A program made the position numbers and the translations under genes. Below are positions 11,240 through 20,720 of a DNA stretch of 64,000 bases, one piece after another; within the stretch, counting starts at the first letter, position 1, and every line of letters begins with the position of its first letter. The DNA is from Variovorax brevis (GTDB taxonomy: Bacteria; Pseudomonadota; Gammaproteobacteria; Burkholderiales; Burkholderiaceae_C), in the NCBI RefSeq assembly GCF_030317105.1, contig NZ_JASZYG010000010.1, positions 140,360 through 204,359 of the forward strand, read 5' to 3'. The notes under the pieces were generated by a model that did not search any database, was not told where the DNA came from, and saw nothing but the letters and a program-made list of their open reading frames with translations.

Positions 11240-13210
11240 TCAGCCCGCTTGCGGAGATCGGCGAGGTTCAAACACGAGCGCGCTGTAGAAGTAGAACTCC
11301 GCATCCAGCGCCCAGCGGATGTTGGCCTGCTGCCGAAAGCCGTGCTGCTCGCCCGCAAACAGGGTGTATTGCGCCGTGATGCCTTTCTGGCGCAGGGCAG
11401 CGACCATCAACTCCGTCTGGTTGGGCGGCACGATCTTGTCTTCGGCGCCCTGGAAAAAGGCGACCGGCGCCGAGAGCCTGTCGGCATTGCGCACCGGCGA
11501 TCGCTCGGCGTAGGTCTGGCGATGCGCCGCTTGAACGCCGGCGTCGGCATCGGCATAGGGCGCGATCAGCCAGTCGAGGTATCGCGATTCAAACTTGTGC
11601 GTGTCGCGTGCCAGCGCCTCGGGGTCGCTCACGCCGTAGTGGCTGCCACCGGCGCTGAACATGGTGCGCACCGCGGCATCCGCAAAGGTCAGGCAACTGA
11701 GCGTCGTGAAGCCGCCAGCGCTATTGCCTGTGATGACGGTGCGCGCCGCGTCGGCCAGTTTCCGCTCCACCAGGTAGCGGGCCGCGGCCGCGCAATCCTG
11801 CGCATCGACGATGCCCCACATGCCGTGCAGGCGTTCGCGGTACGCGCGGCCGTAGCCGGTGCTGCCGCCGTAGTCCACATCGACGACCGCGACGCCGCGG
11901 CTCGTCCAGAACTGGGTGCGCAGTTCCAGCGTGCTCGACGCCGAGGACGTGGGCCCGCCGTGGCACTTGACCACCAGCGGCGGCAGTTCGTCCGCGGGCG
12001 CGGCAAAGTCGGCATTGCACGGCGGGTAGTACAGCGCGAACGCCGTCAGCCCGTTCGCCGTTGGAAACTCGATGGTCTGCGGTTTGGAGAAATGCCGATG
12101 CATGGCGGCGTCGTCGGCCAGCGCGGTCGACTTGCGCACCGTCGTCGCTTCACCCGTTTGCGCATCGAGCACGACGATCGATGCGGCAATGTCCGGCGCG
12201 CCGGCCTTGAAGGCGATCTTGCCGTGGCTCGCACGCACCGACGAATATTCGGTGAAGGGCAAGTCGAAAGGCTTGAGGTCGCCGCTGTCGAGCTGGAGCA
12301 GCCCGAGCTTTCCCACGCCGCGCTCGATGTACGCACACACCATTTGCCGCGCCGACAGGAACGCGCAGGCCGACATGCCCAGGCCCCATTGCGCTCGGCC
12401 GAACTCCGCGGCCATCGGGCACACGTTGACGACCGCTCCACCCGAATCGCGCCGATGGATGTTCCACCACCCCGAGCGGTCCGATGCAAAGTACAGCAGG
12501 CCGTCCGGCGACCACTGCGGCTGGAACACCGATTCCTCCTTGCCGCCCGCCACCAGCCTTTCATTGGCGATGCCACTTCCATCGAAATCGCCAACCCACA
12601 ACTGCGTTGACACCCACGGCATGTCCGGATGGTTCCAGGTGAGCCACGCCAGTTGCCGGCCATCGGGACTGAGCCGCGGCGACGCGTAGAAGTCGCCGCC
12701 TTGCACGATGACGATGCCTTCTCCACCCGCGTCCTCATCCAGCGCAACGATCGTGTTGACGGCTTCGCGGCCTGCGTCGCGATGGTCTTCCCGCACGCCG
12801 ATCCACAGGCGTCGCGCGTGGTCGATGTCGGCGTCGGCATAGCGAAGTGCTGCATCCGGCGTCAAGGCTTCAACGCTGCCATTGATGGAAAGCCGGTACA
12901 GCCGCTGGTCCCTGAAATTGCTGAAGTACACGCCGCCTTCGGACACCAGTGCGCTGCCGCCGCCGTACTCATGCACGCGCGTTCGCGCATTGAAGGGCGC
13001 AGGCGTCAGGTCAAGGTGCGCGCCGTCCGCCGCATGCCGAACCACCACGTGGCGCCCGCCCTCTTGCGGCCGACCTTCGATCCAGTGCAGGTCTTCGCCA
13101 TCGAGCAGCACATCCACCAGCGTGACCTGCGCCGACGCCACGAGTTGCGAACTGATCGGCGATTCCCATGCGCCATGGGGTGCGATGACGGGCGGCGTGT
13201 GGCTTGGCAT
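11240..13210 (-). CDS. S9-family serine peptidase (prolyl-oligopeptidase fold)
   Basis: A 656-residue cytoplasmic peptidase of the acylaminoacyl/prolyl oligopeptidase type. An N-terminal beta-propeller (about residues 20-390, repeated WSPDG-like strands such as QPQWSPDGLLYFASDR) is followed by an alpha/beta-hydrolase domain. The catalytic serine is in TGNSAGGFT, the Asp in GAEDKIVPPNQ and the His in GEQHGFRQ. The ATG at 13210 was chosen because it follows a purine-rich site and precedes MPSHTPPV; a longer frame to 13294 would overlap the divergent promoter of the pentapeptide gene. No link to the neighbouring metal or C1 genes is evident. Confidence 0.85.
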   Translation of the reverse strand: MPSHTPPVIAPHGAWESPISSQLVASAQVTLVDVLLDGEDLHWIEGRPQEGGRHVVVRHAADGAHLDLTPAPFNARTRVHEYGGGSALVSEGGVYFSNFRDQRLYRLSINGSVEALTPDAALRYADADIDHARRLWIGVREDHRDAGREAVNTIVALDEDAGGEGIVIVQGGDFYASPRLSPDGRQLAWLTWNHPDMPWVSTQLWVGDFDGSGIANERLVAGGKEESVFQPQWSPDGLLYFASDRSGWWNIHRRDSGGAVVNVCPMAAEFGRAQWGLGMSACAFLSARQMVCAYIERGVGKLGLLQLDSGDLKPFDLPFTEYSSVRASHGKIAFKAGAPDIAASIVVLDAQTGEATTVRKSTALADDAAMHRHFSKPQTIEFPTANGLTAFALYYPPCNADFAAPADELPPLVVKCHGGPTSSASSTLELRTQFWTSRGVAVVDVDYGGSTGYGRAYRERLHGMWGIVDAQDCAAAARYLVERKLADAARTVITGNSAGGFTTLSCLTFADAAVRTMFSAGGSHYGVSDPEALARDTHKFESRYLDWLIAPYADADAGVQAAHRQTYAERSPVRNADRLSAPVAFFQGAEDKIVPPNQTELMVAALRQKGITAQYTLFAGEQHGFRQQANIRWALDAEFYFYSALVFEPRRSPQAG

Positions 13211-13306
13211 GACGGGAGCCTCTGAGGTCTTGCACGGTGGAGTGTTCACGCTACCAGACTCTGGCCGAAAGGCGTATCGTGATTGCGAACACACGACGGA
13301 GCGCAG

Positions 13307-14101
13307 ATGATCCGCACCTCACGACTTGCGACCTCGCTCATGGCGACGGCACTGCTGGCATTTGTCGCCTTCGGACACGCCGTGGCGGCCGAGCTGTCGC
13401 TGGAGCAGGTCAAGGCCATGCTCAAGTTGGCATCGCCCGCCACGCCCGTCGATTTCGCCGGCAAGGACCTGTCGGACCTCGACCTGAGCCAGCTTGATTT
13501 CCGCAACGCCAATCTGCGCGGCACCAGCTTTTTTGCCAGCAAGCTCGTGCTGGCTGACTTCCGCGGCGCCACGCTCGAAGGCGCCAACCTCAACGGCGCG
13601 TGGCTCATGGGCACCGACTTCACCGGCGCCAACCTCACGCGCGCCAGCCTGCTGTCGGTGGTGGTGCTGGGCGGCGAAGTCAAGAAGATGCCCGTGTTCA
13701 AGGGCGCCAACCTCACCGGCGTGAAGATGATCGCGGACCTGCCCGGCGCCGACCTCTCGGGCGCCAACTTCAGCAACGCGATGGCGGGCGTCAACATCAA
13801 GAACCAGGGCATGGGCCAGATGCGCACCGACCTGGCCAGCGCCAACCTCGCCGGCGCGATCCTGGCGGGCGCGGACTTCAACCGGTCCTTGATGGCCTTT
13901 TCCAACCTGCGGGGCAGCGACCTGCGCGGCACCAACTTCTTCAATGTCAAGCTCGCCGGCGCGGACCTGACCGGGGCCAACGTGGCAGGTGCCGACTTCA
14001 CCGAGGCCGACCTGGATGGCACGATCTTCCGGGACGTGAAGGGCATGAACGAGGCCAAGGGTTTCGACCGCGCCGCGAACTTCAGCAAGATCGTTCGCTG
14101 A
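13307..14101 (+). CDS. Secreted pentapeptide-repeat protein
   Basis: A 264-residue protein with a cleavable signal peptide (residues 1-30, ending GHAVAA). Repeated A(D/N)LXX pentapeptides run from about residue 48 to 250, for example FRNANLRGTSF, LEGANLNGAWL and LAGADLTGANVAGADF. Such repeats fold as a right-handed quadrilateral beta-helix. The start at 13307 follows GGAG by 5 bases. The gene is 20 bases upstream of the pterin dehydratase and may lead the first H4MPT-block transcript. Function is unknown. Export to the periplasm is predicted from sequence and separates it from the cytosolic pterin enzymes. Confidence 0.82.
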   Translation: MIRTSRLATSLMATALLAFVAFGHAVAAELSLEQVKAMLKLASPATPVDFAGKDLSDLDLSQLDFRNANLRGTSFFASKLVLADFRGATLEGANLNGAWLMGTDFTGANLTRASLLSVVVLGGEVKKMPVFKGANLTGVKMIADLPGADLSGANFSNAMAGVNIKNQGMGQMRTDLASANLAGAILAGADFNRSLMAFSNLRGSDLRGTNFFNVKLAGADLTGANVAGADFTEADLDGTIFRDVKGMNEAKGFDRAANFSKIVR

Positions 14102-14121
14102 ATGCGAAAGGAGACACGGAC

Positions 14122-14511
14122 ATGACCAAGTGGCGCAAGGAAGGCGCGTCGGAGGTGTACACACCCGACGAAATCACGGCGCGGCTCGCCGAGGAGTTGC
14201 CCAAGTGGTACCTCGAAGACGGCTGGATCCGGCGCAAGTACAAGACCAGCGGCTGGAAGGGCACGCTGATGGTGGTCAACACGGTCGGCCACCTGGCCGA
14301 AGCCGCATGGCACCACCCCGACCTCACCGTGTCGTACGCCTTTGTCACCGTCAAGCTGATGAACCACGCCGCCAAGGGCATCACGGACAAGGACTTCGAA
14401 CTCGCGAAGAAGATCGAGGAAGTCGTGATGTGGCAACCCGGCGCCGCCGAGGGCGCGATCCTGGAAGGCACACCGGACGATCCGCGCTTCAAGTACCTCA
14501 AGTACGACTGA
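14122..14511 (+). CDS. Pterin-4a-carbinolamine dehydratase family protein
   Basis: A 129-residue DCoH/PCD-family protein. The motif region reads EAAWHHPDLTVSYAFVTVKL, carrying the His-His-Pro catalytic signature, with a downstream GITDKDFELAKKIEEV helix. The family dehydrates 4a-hydroxytetrahydropterins. In methylotrophs a pcd gene is found within H4MPT gene islands, where it may act in methanopterin synthesis or repair. The C-terminal extension after residue 100 (MWQPGAAEGAILEG...) is longer than in phenylalanine-linked PhhB. It follows AAAGGAG with suitable spacing. No phenylalanine hydroxylase gene is nearby, so an H4MPT role is the better reading. Confidence 0.88.
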   Translation: MTKWRKEGASEVYTPDEITARLAEELPKWYLEDGWIRRKYKTSGWKGTLMVVNTVGHLAEAAWHHPDLTVSYAFVTVKLMNHAAKGITDKDFELAKKIEEVVMWQPGAAEGAILEGTPDDPRFKYLKYD

Positions 14512-14682
14512 AAGCCCGGAACGGGCGGCCGGCGCGCCCGGTGACACACTGTCCCCAACCCGGTACAGGCCCGCGCCGCGGGCTGGCGGGATCGGGCGCC
14601 ACACCCCCGGAAAGCCCCGGGGAATGGCCAGCGGAACAGACCTTGCTTTGAATCCGCATTTGATGGACTCACGCCAGGCAAG

Positions 14683-15729
14683 ATGGACCGTCCCCGAAAC
14701 ATCCCCGACATGAACGCCGCCGACAACCAGGCGACGGTGGTGCTGCGCGCGCCGGGCCGCCTGCACCTGGGCTTTCTCGACCCGGCTGCGTCGCTGGGCC
14801 GCCGCTTCGGCAGCCTGGGGCTGGTCATCAACGGCTTCGAGACGCAGGTGGAAATCGGCGCCGCCGCCGCTGACCGGATCACGGCCACCGGCCTGGCCGA
14901 GCGGGCGGAAATCGACCGGGCGGCGTCATATTTGCGCATGTTGCAGGCGCAAAGCGGTCGCCGTCAGGCGCTGCACCTTCGGCTGGCGCGCGTGCTGCCC
15001 GCCCATGCGGGCTTCGGTTCTGGCACGCAACTGGCGCTGGCCATTGCGCGGGCCTTTGCGCAATGGCACGGCCTGAACGTGAGCACGCCGATGCTGGCGC
15101 AGTGGCTCGGCCGGGGATTGCGCTCGGGCATCGGCATTGCCGGCTTCGATGCGGGCGGACTGCTCGTCGATGGCGGACCGGGCGCCAACGGCGTGCCAGC
15201 GCCGGTGTTGTCGCGCATCGCCTTGCCGGAGGCGTGGCGCGTGCTCATCGTGCAAGACAGTGCGCGTCACGGTATCTCTGGCGCCGACGAGAAGCAGCGC
15301 ATCTCGGCCCTGGCGCCCATGCCGCGGGAGTTGGCGGCGGACATCTGCCATCAGGTGCTGATGCGCGTCCTGCCGGGCGCCGCGACGGCGGATTTCGGGT
15401 CTTTCGCGCAGGGCGTCACGCGCATCCAGCAGGTGCTGGGCGCGCACTTTGCACCGGCGCAAGGCGGCAGTGTCTTTTCGAGCCCTGCGGTCGCCCGTGT
15501 CCTTGAATGGACCTTGTGGCAGCGCACTGAATACCCGGCCGCCATCGGCCAAAGCTCGTGGGGCCCGACCGGCTTCGCCATCGTAGATTCGCAGGTGCAC
15601 GCCGATGGTCTGGTCGATGCCCTGCATGCACAAGGCTTGGTCGCGCCGTCGTTGACGCTGACGGTCGTCACCGGCCGCAACTCCGGCGCCACGCTGTTCG
15701 ACCGGCGCCTCGAGATGCCTTTGCCTTGA
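14683..15729 (+). CDS. mptG: Beta-ribofuranosylaminobenzene 5'-phosphate synthase
   Basis: A 348-residue GHMP-kinase-fold enzyme. It joins 4-hydroxybenzoate or p-aminobenzoate to phosphoribosyl pyrophosphate with loss of CO2 and PPi, the first committed step to the methanopterin side arm. The GHMP glycine-rich loop is PAHAGFGSGTQLALAIARAF at about residues 106-125. The N-terminus has the typical APGRLHLGFLD. Two starts are possible: ATG 14683, 4 bases after AGGCAAG, or ATG 14710. I give the longer. The 171 bases upstream contain GC-rich palindromes and could hold a promoter or attenuator separating this gene from the pterin dehydratase. Confidence 0.93.
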   Translation: MDRPRNIPDMNAADNQATVVLRAPGRLHLGFLDPAASLGRRFGSLGLVINGFETQVEIGAAAADRITATGLAERAEIDRAASYLRMLQAQSGRRQALHLRLARVLPAHAGFGSGTQLALAIARAFAQWHGLNVSTPMLAQWLGRGLRSGIGIAGFDAGGLLVDGGPGANGVPAPVLSRIALPEAWRVLIVQDSARHGISGADEKQRISALAPMPRELAADICHQVLMRVLPGAATADFGSFAQGVTRIQQVLGAHFAPAQGGSVFSSPAVARVLEWTLWQRTEYPAAIGQSSWGPTGFAIVDSQVHADGLVDALHAQGLVAPSLTLTVVTGRNSGATLFDRRLEMPLP

Positions 15730-15773
15730 TGGCGTCGGCGCGTCGTTTCTCCCTTCAAAAGCAGGCCCTCTCC

Positions 15774-16682
15774 ATGGAACGCCCCACCATCCTCCACATG
15801 TTCACCCCGGGCCGGCAGATGAGCCCCTTCGACATCAACATGGCTGCCGACGCGGGCTATCAGGTCATCGTGCCTTACTGCGAAGTCGCGGCCGACGGCA
15901 TTGCGGGGCTCACGCAGGACACCATCTTCTCGCGCAGCCCCAAGGGTTTGTTGAAGACCGGCATCTTCATCGGCGGACGTGATGCGCTGCTGGCTGCCGA
16001 CATGCTCGACAGCGCCAGGAAGGCGATGTTCAAGCCCTTCGTCGTCTCGCTGATGGCCGATCCGAGCGGTGCCTACACGACAGCAGCCGCCATGGTCGCG
16101 TGCGTCGAGGCTGCGCTGGGCAAGCAGGGCGCTGCGGGCCTGCAAGGCCAGCGCGTCGTCGTCCTCGGCGGCACGGGACCGGTGGGGCGCATTGCCGGGG
16201 TGATCGCAGCGCAGGCGGGCGCCGAGGTGTTCCTTTCCAGTCGCGGCGGCCAAGGCGCCGCCGAAAAGGCCGCCAGCGAAACCGGCAAGCGCTTTGGCGT
16301 GACCTTGCATGGCGTGTCCGGCAGCGACGCGGCTGCGGTGGCGGCATCGCTCGCGGATGCCGACGTGCTGCTGGCCTGCGCGGCAGCCGGCGTTCAGGTC
16401 GCATCGGCCGAGGCGCTCGCGTCCGCGAAGAAGCTCAAGGTGGCGGCGGATGTGAACGCGGTGCCGCCCGAGGGCATTGCCGGTGTTGGCGTGCAGTCCG
16501 ACGCCACGCCCGTGGCCGGCACGGCTGCCTTGGGCGTGGGCGCGCTGGCCATCGGGAACGTGAAGTACCAGACCCAGCAGCGCCTGCTGGTGCAGATGTG
16601 CCAGGCTGAAAAGGCGGTGGTGCAAAGCTTTGCCGAAGCCTTTGCAACGGCACGTGCCTTCATTGCGGAAAAGGCCGCTTGA
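15774..16682 (+). CDS. mtdB: NAD(P)-dependent methylene-H4MPT dehydrogenase
   Basis: A 302-residue cytosolic dehydrogenase that oxidises methylene-H4MPT to methenyl-H4MPT. The N-terminus, TILHMFTPGRQMSPFDINMA, is characteristic of MtdB and MtdA. The Rossmann motif is VVVLGGTGPVGRIAG, at about residues 126-140. Presence of mch, fae and fhc and the absence of folate-linked fch favour MtdB over MtdA. The start at 15774 is set by homologous N-termini; longer in-frame starts overlap mptG. Its stop overlaps the TTG start of the next gene. Confidence 0.93.
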   Translation: MERPTILHMFTPGRQMSPFDINMAADAGYQVIVPYCEVAADGIAGLTQDTIFSRSPKGLLKTGIFIGGRDALLAADMLDSARKAMFKPFVVSLMADPSGAYTTAAAMVACVEAALGKQGAAGLQGQRVVVLGGTGPVGRIAGVIAAQAGAEVFLSSRGGQGAAEKAASETGKRFGVTLHGVSGSDAAAVAASLADADVLLACAAAGVQVASAEALASAKKLKVAADVNAVPPEGIAGVGVQSDATPVAGTAALGVGALAIGNVKYQTQQRLLVQMCQAEKAVVQSFAEAFATARAFIAEKAA

Positions 16683-17821
16683 GCGAAGCGCTGCCGATGC
16701 CCGTGCTGGCCGTGGCTGCGATCTCCGCGCGCATGCTCGCCGAGTCGGCTGTGAGGGACGGCTTCGAGGTGGTGGCGTTGGACCTTTTTGGCGACACCGA
16801 TACGCGGCGTGCGTGCACGCAGTGGCATTCCATTGGCGACGCGACCACCTTGCACATCGATGGCGAACGGCTGCTGTCTGCGCTGGAGGACATCGCAAAG
16901 CAGGGCAGGGTGTCCGGCTGGATTGCAGGCAGCGGATTCGAAGGCCAGCCCGATTTGGTGGCGCACGGCGCAGCCCTCTTGCCGTTGATGGGAACGCCTG
17001 CCGAAGCCTTGCGCCGGGTGCGCGATCCGTTGGAATTTTTCGGCTTTCTCGACGCGCACGGCATTGCGCACCCCGAGGTGAGCATGTCGGCGCCGGAGGA
17101 TGGCGGCGATTGGCTGGTCAAGGATGCCAATGGATGCGGCGGATGGCACATTCACCGCGCGGAAACGGGCGCGCTGGCGCCGACCGCGCATCACTACTTC
17201 CAGCGCGAGGTGCCGGGAGTTCCGATGTCAGCGACCTTCGTCGCCAATGGGCAAGACGCGGTGGTGCTTGGCTTCAACGAGTTGATCGTGCGGCCTGTGG
17301 CGGGGCGACCCTTTGTGTATTGCGGCGTGGTGGGGCCTGTCGCGCTCCCAAGTGACATGGCCGCTCGCATCACCGAAGCGGTCAGGACGGTGGCCAAGGG
17401 CTTCGCACTGCGCGGCCTCGGCAGCATCGATTTCATGCGCAATGACAGTGCCTTCAGGCTGCTGGAAGTCAACCCCCGCCCGCCCGCCAGCATGGCGCTG
17501 TATCCACACGGCACCTTCGCAGCGCATGTGCGCGCCTGCACCGGCCACGAGTTGCCGCCCAGCCCTGTCCAAGCCGCCAACGACCATGTCCGCGGGACAG
17601 AGTTCGTCTACGCCCGACATGCAATGCGCCTTGACGATGACGCCACCATGCGCCTTGCCAACCGCCCCGATTGCCACGACCTCCCCAACGCCGCGACGCG
17701 CTTCGAAGCCGGCGACCCGGTGTGCAGCGTGAGCGCTGGCGGCAACAGCGCGCAAGATGTGCATGCACGGCTCGCGCGCCGCCGCGAAGCCGTGCATCAA
17801 TTCCTGGAGACCTGCGAATGA
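16679..17821 (+). CDS. ATP-grasp protein of the H4MPT island (Orf17-like)
   Basis: A 380-residue ATP-grasp-fold protein. The ATP-grasp core includes WLVKDANGCGGWHI (nucleotide and glycine-rich loop) at about residues 142-155. Mg-binding residues are in LRGLGSIDFM and LLEVNPRPPASM at about 245-275. In methylotroph H4MPT gene islands an ATP-grasp protein known as Orf17 is required for the pathway, probably for cofactor assembly; the exact ligation is not known to me. The start is a TTG at 16679 overlapping the mtdB stop (TTGA); an ATG at 16697 is an alternative. The stop overlaps the mch start (ATGA). Confidence 0.85.
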   Translation: MSEALPMPVLAVAAISARMLAESAVRDGFEVVALDLFGDTDTRRACTQWHSIGDATTLHIDGERLLSALEDIAKQGRVSGWIAGSGFEGQPDLVAHGAALLPLMGTPAEALRRVRDPLEFFGFLDAHGIAHPEVSMSAPEDGGDWLVKDANGCGGWHIHRAETGALAPTAHHYFQREVPGVPMSATFVANGQDAVVLGFNELIVRPVAGRPFVYCGVVGPVALPSDMAARITEAVRTVAKGFALRGLGSIDFMRNDSAFRLLEVNPRPPASMALYPHGTFAAHVRACTGHELPPSPVQAANDHVRGTEFVYARHAMRLDDDATMRLANRPDCHDLPNAATRFEAGDPVCSVSAGGNSAQDVHARLARRREAVHQFLETCE

Positions 17822-18822
17822 CCGACACCACCCCGCCGCTGGCGGCATGCCAACTGAGCGTGAACGCATTGGCGCGGCCGCTGGTCGAACGACTGCTGGC
17901 GCAGGCGGAGCAACTCGACGTCAAGGTGCTGCGAGACCCATCCGGCGTCTGCATCGTCGATGCGGGCATCGAGGTGCGCGGCAGCGTCGAGGCGGGCCTG
18001 CTGATCGCCGAAATCTGCATGGGCGGACTGGGGGACGTGAGCCTGCGCGCCGATGGCCTGGGCGGCTGGCCCACGTGGATCGAAACGCGAAGCTCGCAAC
18101 TGCCGCTGTCCTGCCTTGCGAGCCAGTACGCGGGCTGGAGCCTGGCGGCGAGCAAGGAAGAAACGGGCGGCAAGAAGTTCTTCTCGCTCGGCTCCGGCCC
18201 GGCGCGCGCGCTGGCGGGCAAGGAAAGCCTGTTCGACGAACTCGGCTACCGCGACCACGGGGACGCGGGCGTGCTGGTAATGGAAGTCGATCGCCTGCCG
18301 CCCAAGGTCATCATCGACAAGCTGCTGAACGACTGCCAGCTCCAGCCCGAAGGCCTGACGATCATCCTCACGCCGACCAGCAGCCTCGCCGGCACCACGC
18401 AGGTGGTCGCACGCGTGCTGGAGACGGCGCTGCACAAGGCGCATCAACTGGGCTTCGCGCTGGGCAACATTGTCGGCGGGGCGGGCGCTGCGCCCTTGCC
18501 CGCGCCCAGCCCTGACGGTGTTGAAGCCATGGGGCGCACCAACGACGCCATCCTGTACGGCGGCAGGGTGCACCTCAGCGTGCGCGGCGACGACGGCGCG
18601 GCGCGCGAGCTGGCGCAAAAGCTGCCGTCGCGCACCTCGAGCGACTACGGCCGGTCTTTCGCCGACATCTTCAAGGCGGCGGGCTACGACTTCTACAAGA
18701 TCGACGGCGCGCTCTTTGCGCCGGCCGAGGTGTGGGTCAGCAACCTGGACAGCGGCAACACCTGGCACGGCGGCGCGCTGGATATGCCCTTGCTCACCGG
18801 CCTATGGCTCAAGGAGGCATGA
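17818..18822 (+). CDS. mch: Methenyl-H4MPT cyclohydrolase
   Basis: A 334-residue cytosolic enzyme that hydrolyses methenyl-H4MPT to N5-formyl-H4MPT, the substrate of the Fhc complex. Family hallmarks are the N-terminus LSVNALARPLVERLLAQAEQ and the stretch SLGSGPARALAGKE at about residues 120-135. A C-terminal region KIDGALFAPAEVWVSNLDSG also matches. Length agrees with bacterial Mch proteins. The ATG at 17818 overlaps the previous stop; an upstream in-frame start at 17671 lies within the ATP-grasp gene and is rejected. A strong AAGGAGG near the 3' end serves the next gene. Confidence 0.95.
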   Translation: MTDTTPPLAACQLSVNALARPLVERLLAQAEQLDVKVLRDPSGVCIVDAGIEVRGSVEAGLLIAEICMGGLGDVSLRADGLGGWPTWIETRSSQLPLSCLASQYAGWSLAASKEETGGKKFFSLGSGPARALAGKESLFDELGYRDHGDAGVLVMEVDRLPPKVIIDKLLNDCQLQPEGLTIILTPTSSLAGTTQVVARVLETALHKAHQLGFALGNIVGGAGAAPLPAPSPDGVEAMGRTNDAILYGGRVHLSVRGDDGAARELAQKLPSRTSSDYGRSFADIFKAAGYDFYKIDGALFAPAEVWVSNLDSGNTWHGGALDMPLLTGLWLKEA

Positions 18823-18823
18823 G

Positions 18824-19768
18824 GTGACACGCAGTGTCGCCATCATGACGGACGAAACCGGCTGGCACACGCGCCAGCTGCAGGCCGCGTTGCGCGTGCG
18901 CGGCTGGGTCGGTCGCTGCCTCGACCTGGCGGATTGCCGCATCGACACCACCGAGGCGTGGCATGGCCTGGTCATCCCCGGCTTCGGGCGGGAGTTGCCC
19001 GATGCGGTGCTGGTGCGCGGCATCGCCGGTGGCAGCTTCGAGCAGGTCACCAAGCGCCTGGGCGTGCTGCATGCGCTGCGCGAACGGGGCGTGCCGGTCT
19101 ACAACGACGCGCGTGCCATCGAGCGCAGCGTCGACAAGTCGATGACCAGTCTCCTGCTGCACGCGGCGCGCATTCCGACGCCCCCGACCTGGGCTACCGA
19201 ATCGCTGGCGCAGGCGCAGCGCATTGCGATCCGCGAGGGGGCCGTGGGCCATGCGCTGGTGCTCAAGCCGCTGTTCGGCTCGCAGGGCAACGGGCTGCAA
19301 CTGGTGGGTGAAGTCAACGGAGTGCATCACCCCATGCCGCCCATCGACGGGGCTTACGGATCGCTCGCCTACCTGCAGCGCTTCATTCCGCCGCAGTCGA
19401 GCCCCGGCTTCGACTGGCGCGTGCTGGTGATTGGTGGGAAGGCCGTGACCGCCATGCGGCGCGTGAGCGAGCATTGGGTCCACAACGTGGCGCAAGGCGC
19501 GCGCTGCGAGCCGGCGCTGCTGACGCATGAGCTTTCCGAACTGGCCGAAGGCGCGGCGCAGGCCTTGGGCATGGACTACGCCGGTGTCGACCTGATCCCC
19601 TCGAAGCGCGGCGTGCAGGTCATCGAGGTCAACGGCGTCGCGGCATGGCAGGGCTTGCAGCGCGTGACGCCCTTCAACATCGCGCGCGCCATCGTCGATG
19701 ACTTGCTCGATCGGAAGTTTGCGGCTTCCGGGACTCGCACAATTCCGGGCGCCGCCTTGCGGGCGTGA
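18824..19768 (+). CDS. RimK/MptN-like ATP-grasp ligase (Orf5-like)
   Basis: A 314-residue ATP-grasp ligase of the RimK type, the family of MptN (tetrahydromethanopterin:glutamate ligase). Visible elements are ALVLKPLFGSQGNGL (nucleotide binding, about residues 144-158), AYLQRFIPP and the Mg-ligand region VIEVNGVAAWQGLQ. In methylotroph islands this position is taken by Orf5. A role adding a glutamate or similar group to the pterin is plausible but inferred. The start is a GTG at 18824, 6 bases after a perfect AAGGAGG. Its stop overlaps the GTG of the next gene. Confidence 0.85.
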   Translation: MTRSVAIMTDETGWHTRQLQAALRVRGWVGRCLDLADCRIDTTEAWHGLVIPGFGRELPDAVLVRGIAGGSFEQVTKRLGVLHALRERGVPVYNDARAIERSVDKSMTSLLLHAARIPTPPTWATESLAQAQRIAIREGAVGHALVLKPLFGSQGNGLQLVGEVNGVHHPMPPIDGAYGSLAYLQRFIPPQSSPGFDWRVLVIGGKAVTAMRRVSEHWVHNVAQGARCEPALLTHELSELAEGAAQALGMDYAGVDLIPSKRGVQVIEVNGVAAWQGLQRVTPFNIARAIVDDLLDRKFAASGTRTIPGAALRA

Positions 19769-20670
19769 GCATGCCTGTCACAGCCGCAATACACCCTGCG
19801 ACCGTCCGGGCCAAGGCTTGTTTTCTTCGCGCCTGCGAGCTGGATGTGGCCGTCAGAAAGCCCGGCAACGTCAGCCGGGCTTCCCCGGGCCATCGCATGG
19901 AGGCCGACATGTTCGTCGCCAGCGCGCAAGCCGCTGCCGATCCGCTGTTAGAGCCCGGCGCACGTGTTGGCGCGCGCATCGAGGCGGCGGTGGAGGCAAG
20001 TTGGGCCGCCGCGGGCTGCAACACCAACCTTGGCATCGTGCTGCTGTGTGCGCCTGTTGCAAGAGCCGTTGACCAACAGCCTGACGCGTGCACGCCAACC
20101 GCCTTGCGCGCATCGGTGGAGGCTGTGCTGGCCGACCTCGACGTTGCCGATGCACAAGCCGCCTACCGCGCCATAGCCCGCGCGAACCCGGGTGGCCTCG
20201 GCACCGCGCCGCGCGAGGACGTGAGCCAGGTGCCCACCGTCGATCTGCGCACCGCCATGCGTCTGGCGGCCCACCGCGACAGCATTGCGCGCCAATACCG
20301 AAATGGCTATGCCGATCTGTTCAACAAGGGCCTGCCGGCGCTCGGCACAGGGTTTTCACTCATGGGGCCGCCGGCGAACGCCATCGGGGACCTTGGCATG
20401 GTCGCGGCCGTCCAGCGTCTTTACCTGACACTGCTGGCCGGCGTTGCAGATTCACACATTGTTCGGATTCATGGCGAGGCGGTGGCACACACTGTCATGT
20501 CTGCGGCGCAGGCGTGGCAGTCGCGCGCGAGTGCCGGCGCCGCGCTCGATGGCAATCCGGATTTCGAGGCATGGGACGCCTCGCTCAAGGCCGGCGGCAT
20601 CAACCCCGGTACGACAGCCGATTTGACAGTGGCCACGCTGCTGATTTCGGGCCTCGCCACGCAAGCCTGA
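19765..20670 (+). CDS. CitG/MdcB-like triphosphoribosyl-dephospho-CoA synthase homologue (Orf7-like)
   Basis: A 301-residue all-alpha protein of the CitG family. Family residues appear as LDVAVRKPGNVSRASPGHRM near the N-terminus and GCNTNLGIVLLCAP at about residues 84-97. Further matches are DVADAQAAYRAIARANPGGLG and the C-terminal NPGTTADLTVATLLI. True CitG makes the prosthetic group of citrate lyase. In H4MPT islands the homologue Orf7 is required for C1 metabolism, presumably in building the H4MPT side chain (inference). The start is a GTG at 19765 overlapping the previous stop (GTGA), or the ATG at 19771. Confidence 0.85.
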   Translation: MSMPVTAAIHPATVRAKACFLRACELDVAVRKPGNVSRASPGHRMEADMFVASAQAAADPLLEPGARVGARIEAAVEASWAAAGCNTNLGIVLLCAPVARAVDQQPDACTPTALRASVEAVLADLDVADAQAAYRAIARANPGGLGTAPREDVSQVPTVDLRTAMRLAAHRDSIARQYRNGYADLFNKGLPALGTGFSLMGPPANAIGDLGMVAAVQRLYLTLLAGVADSHIVRIHGEAVAHTVMSAAQAWQSRASAGAALDGNPDFEAWDASLKAGGINPGTTADLTVATLLISGLATQA

Positions 20671-20720
20671 GCCCGCACCGCCACCCGGTGCGCGCAGCCG
20701 CGGAAAGCTTGGCGCCGGGG

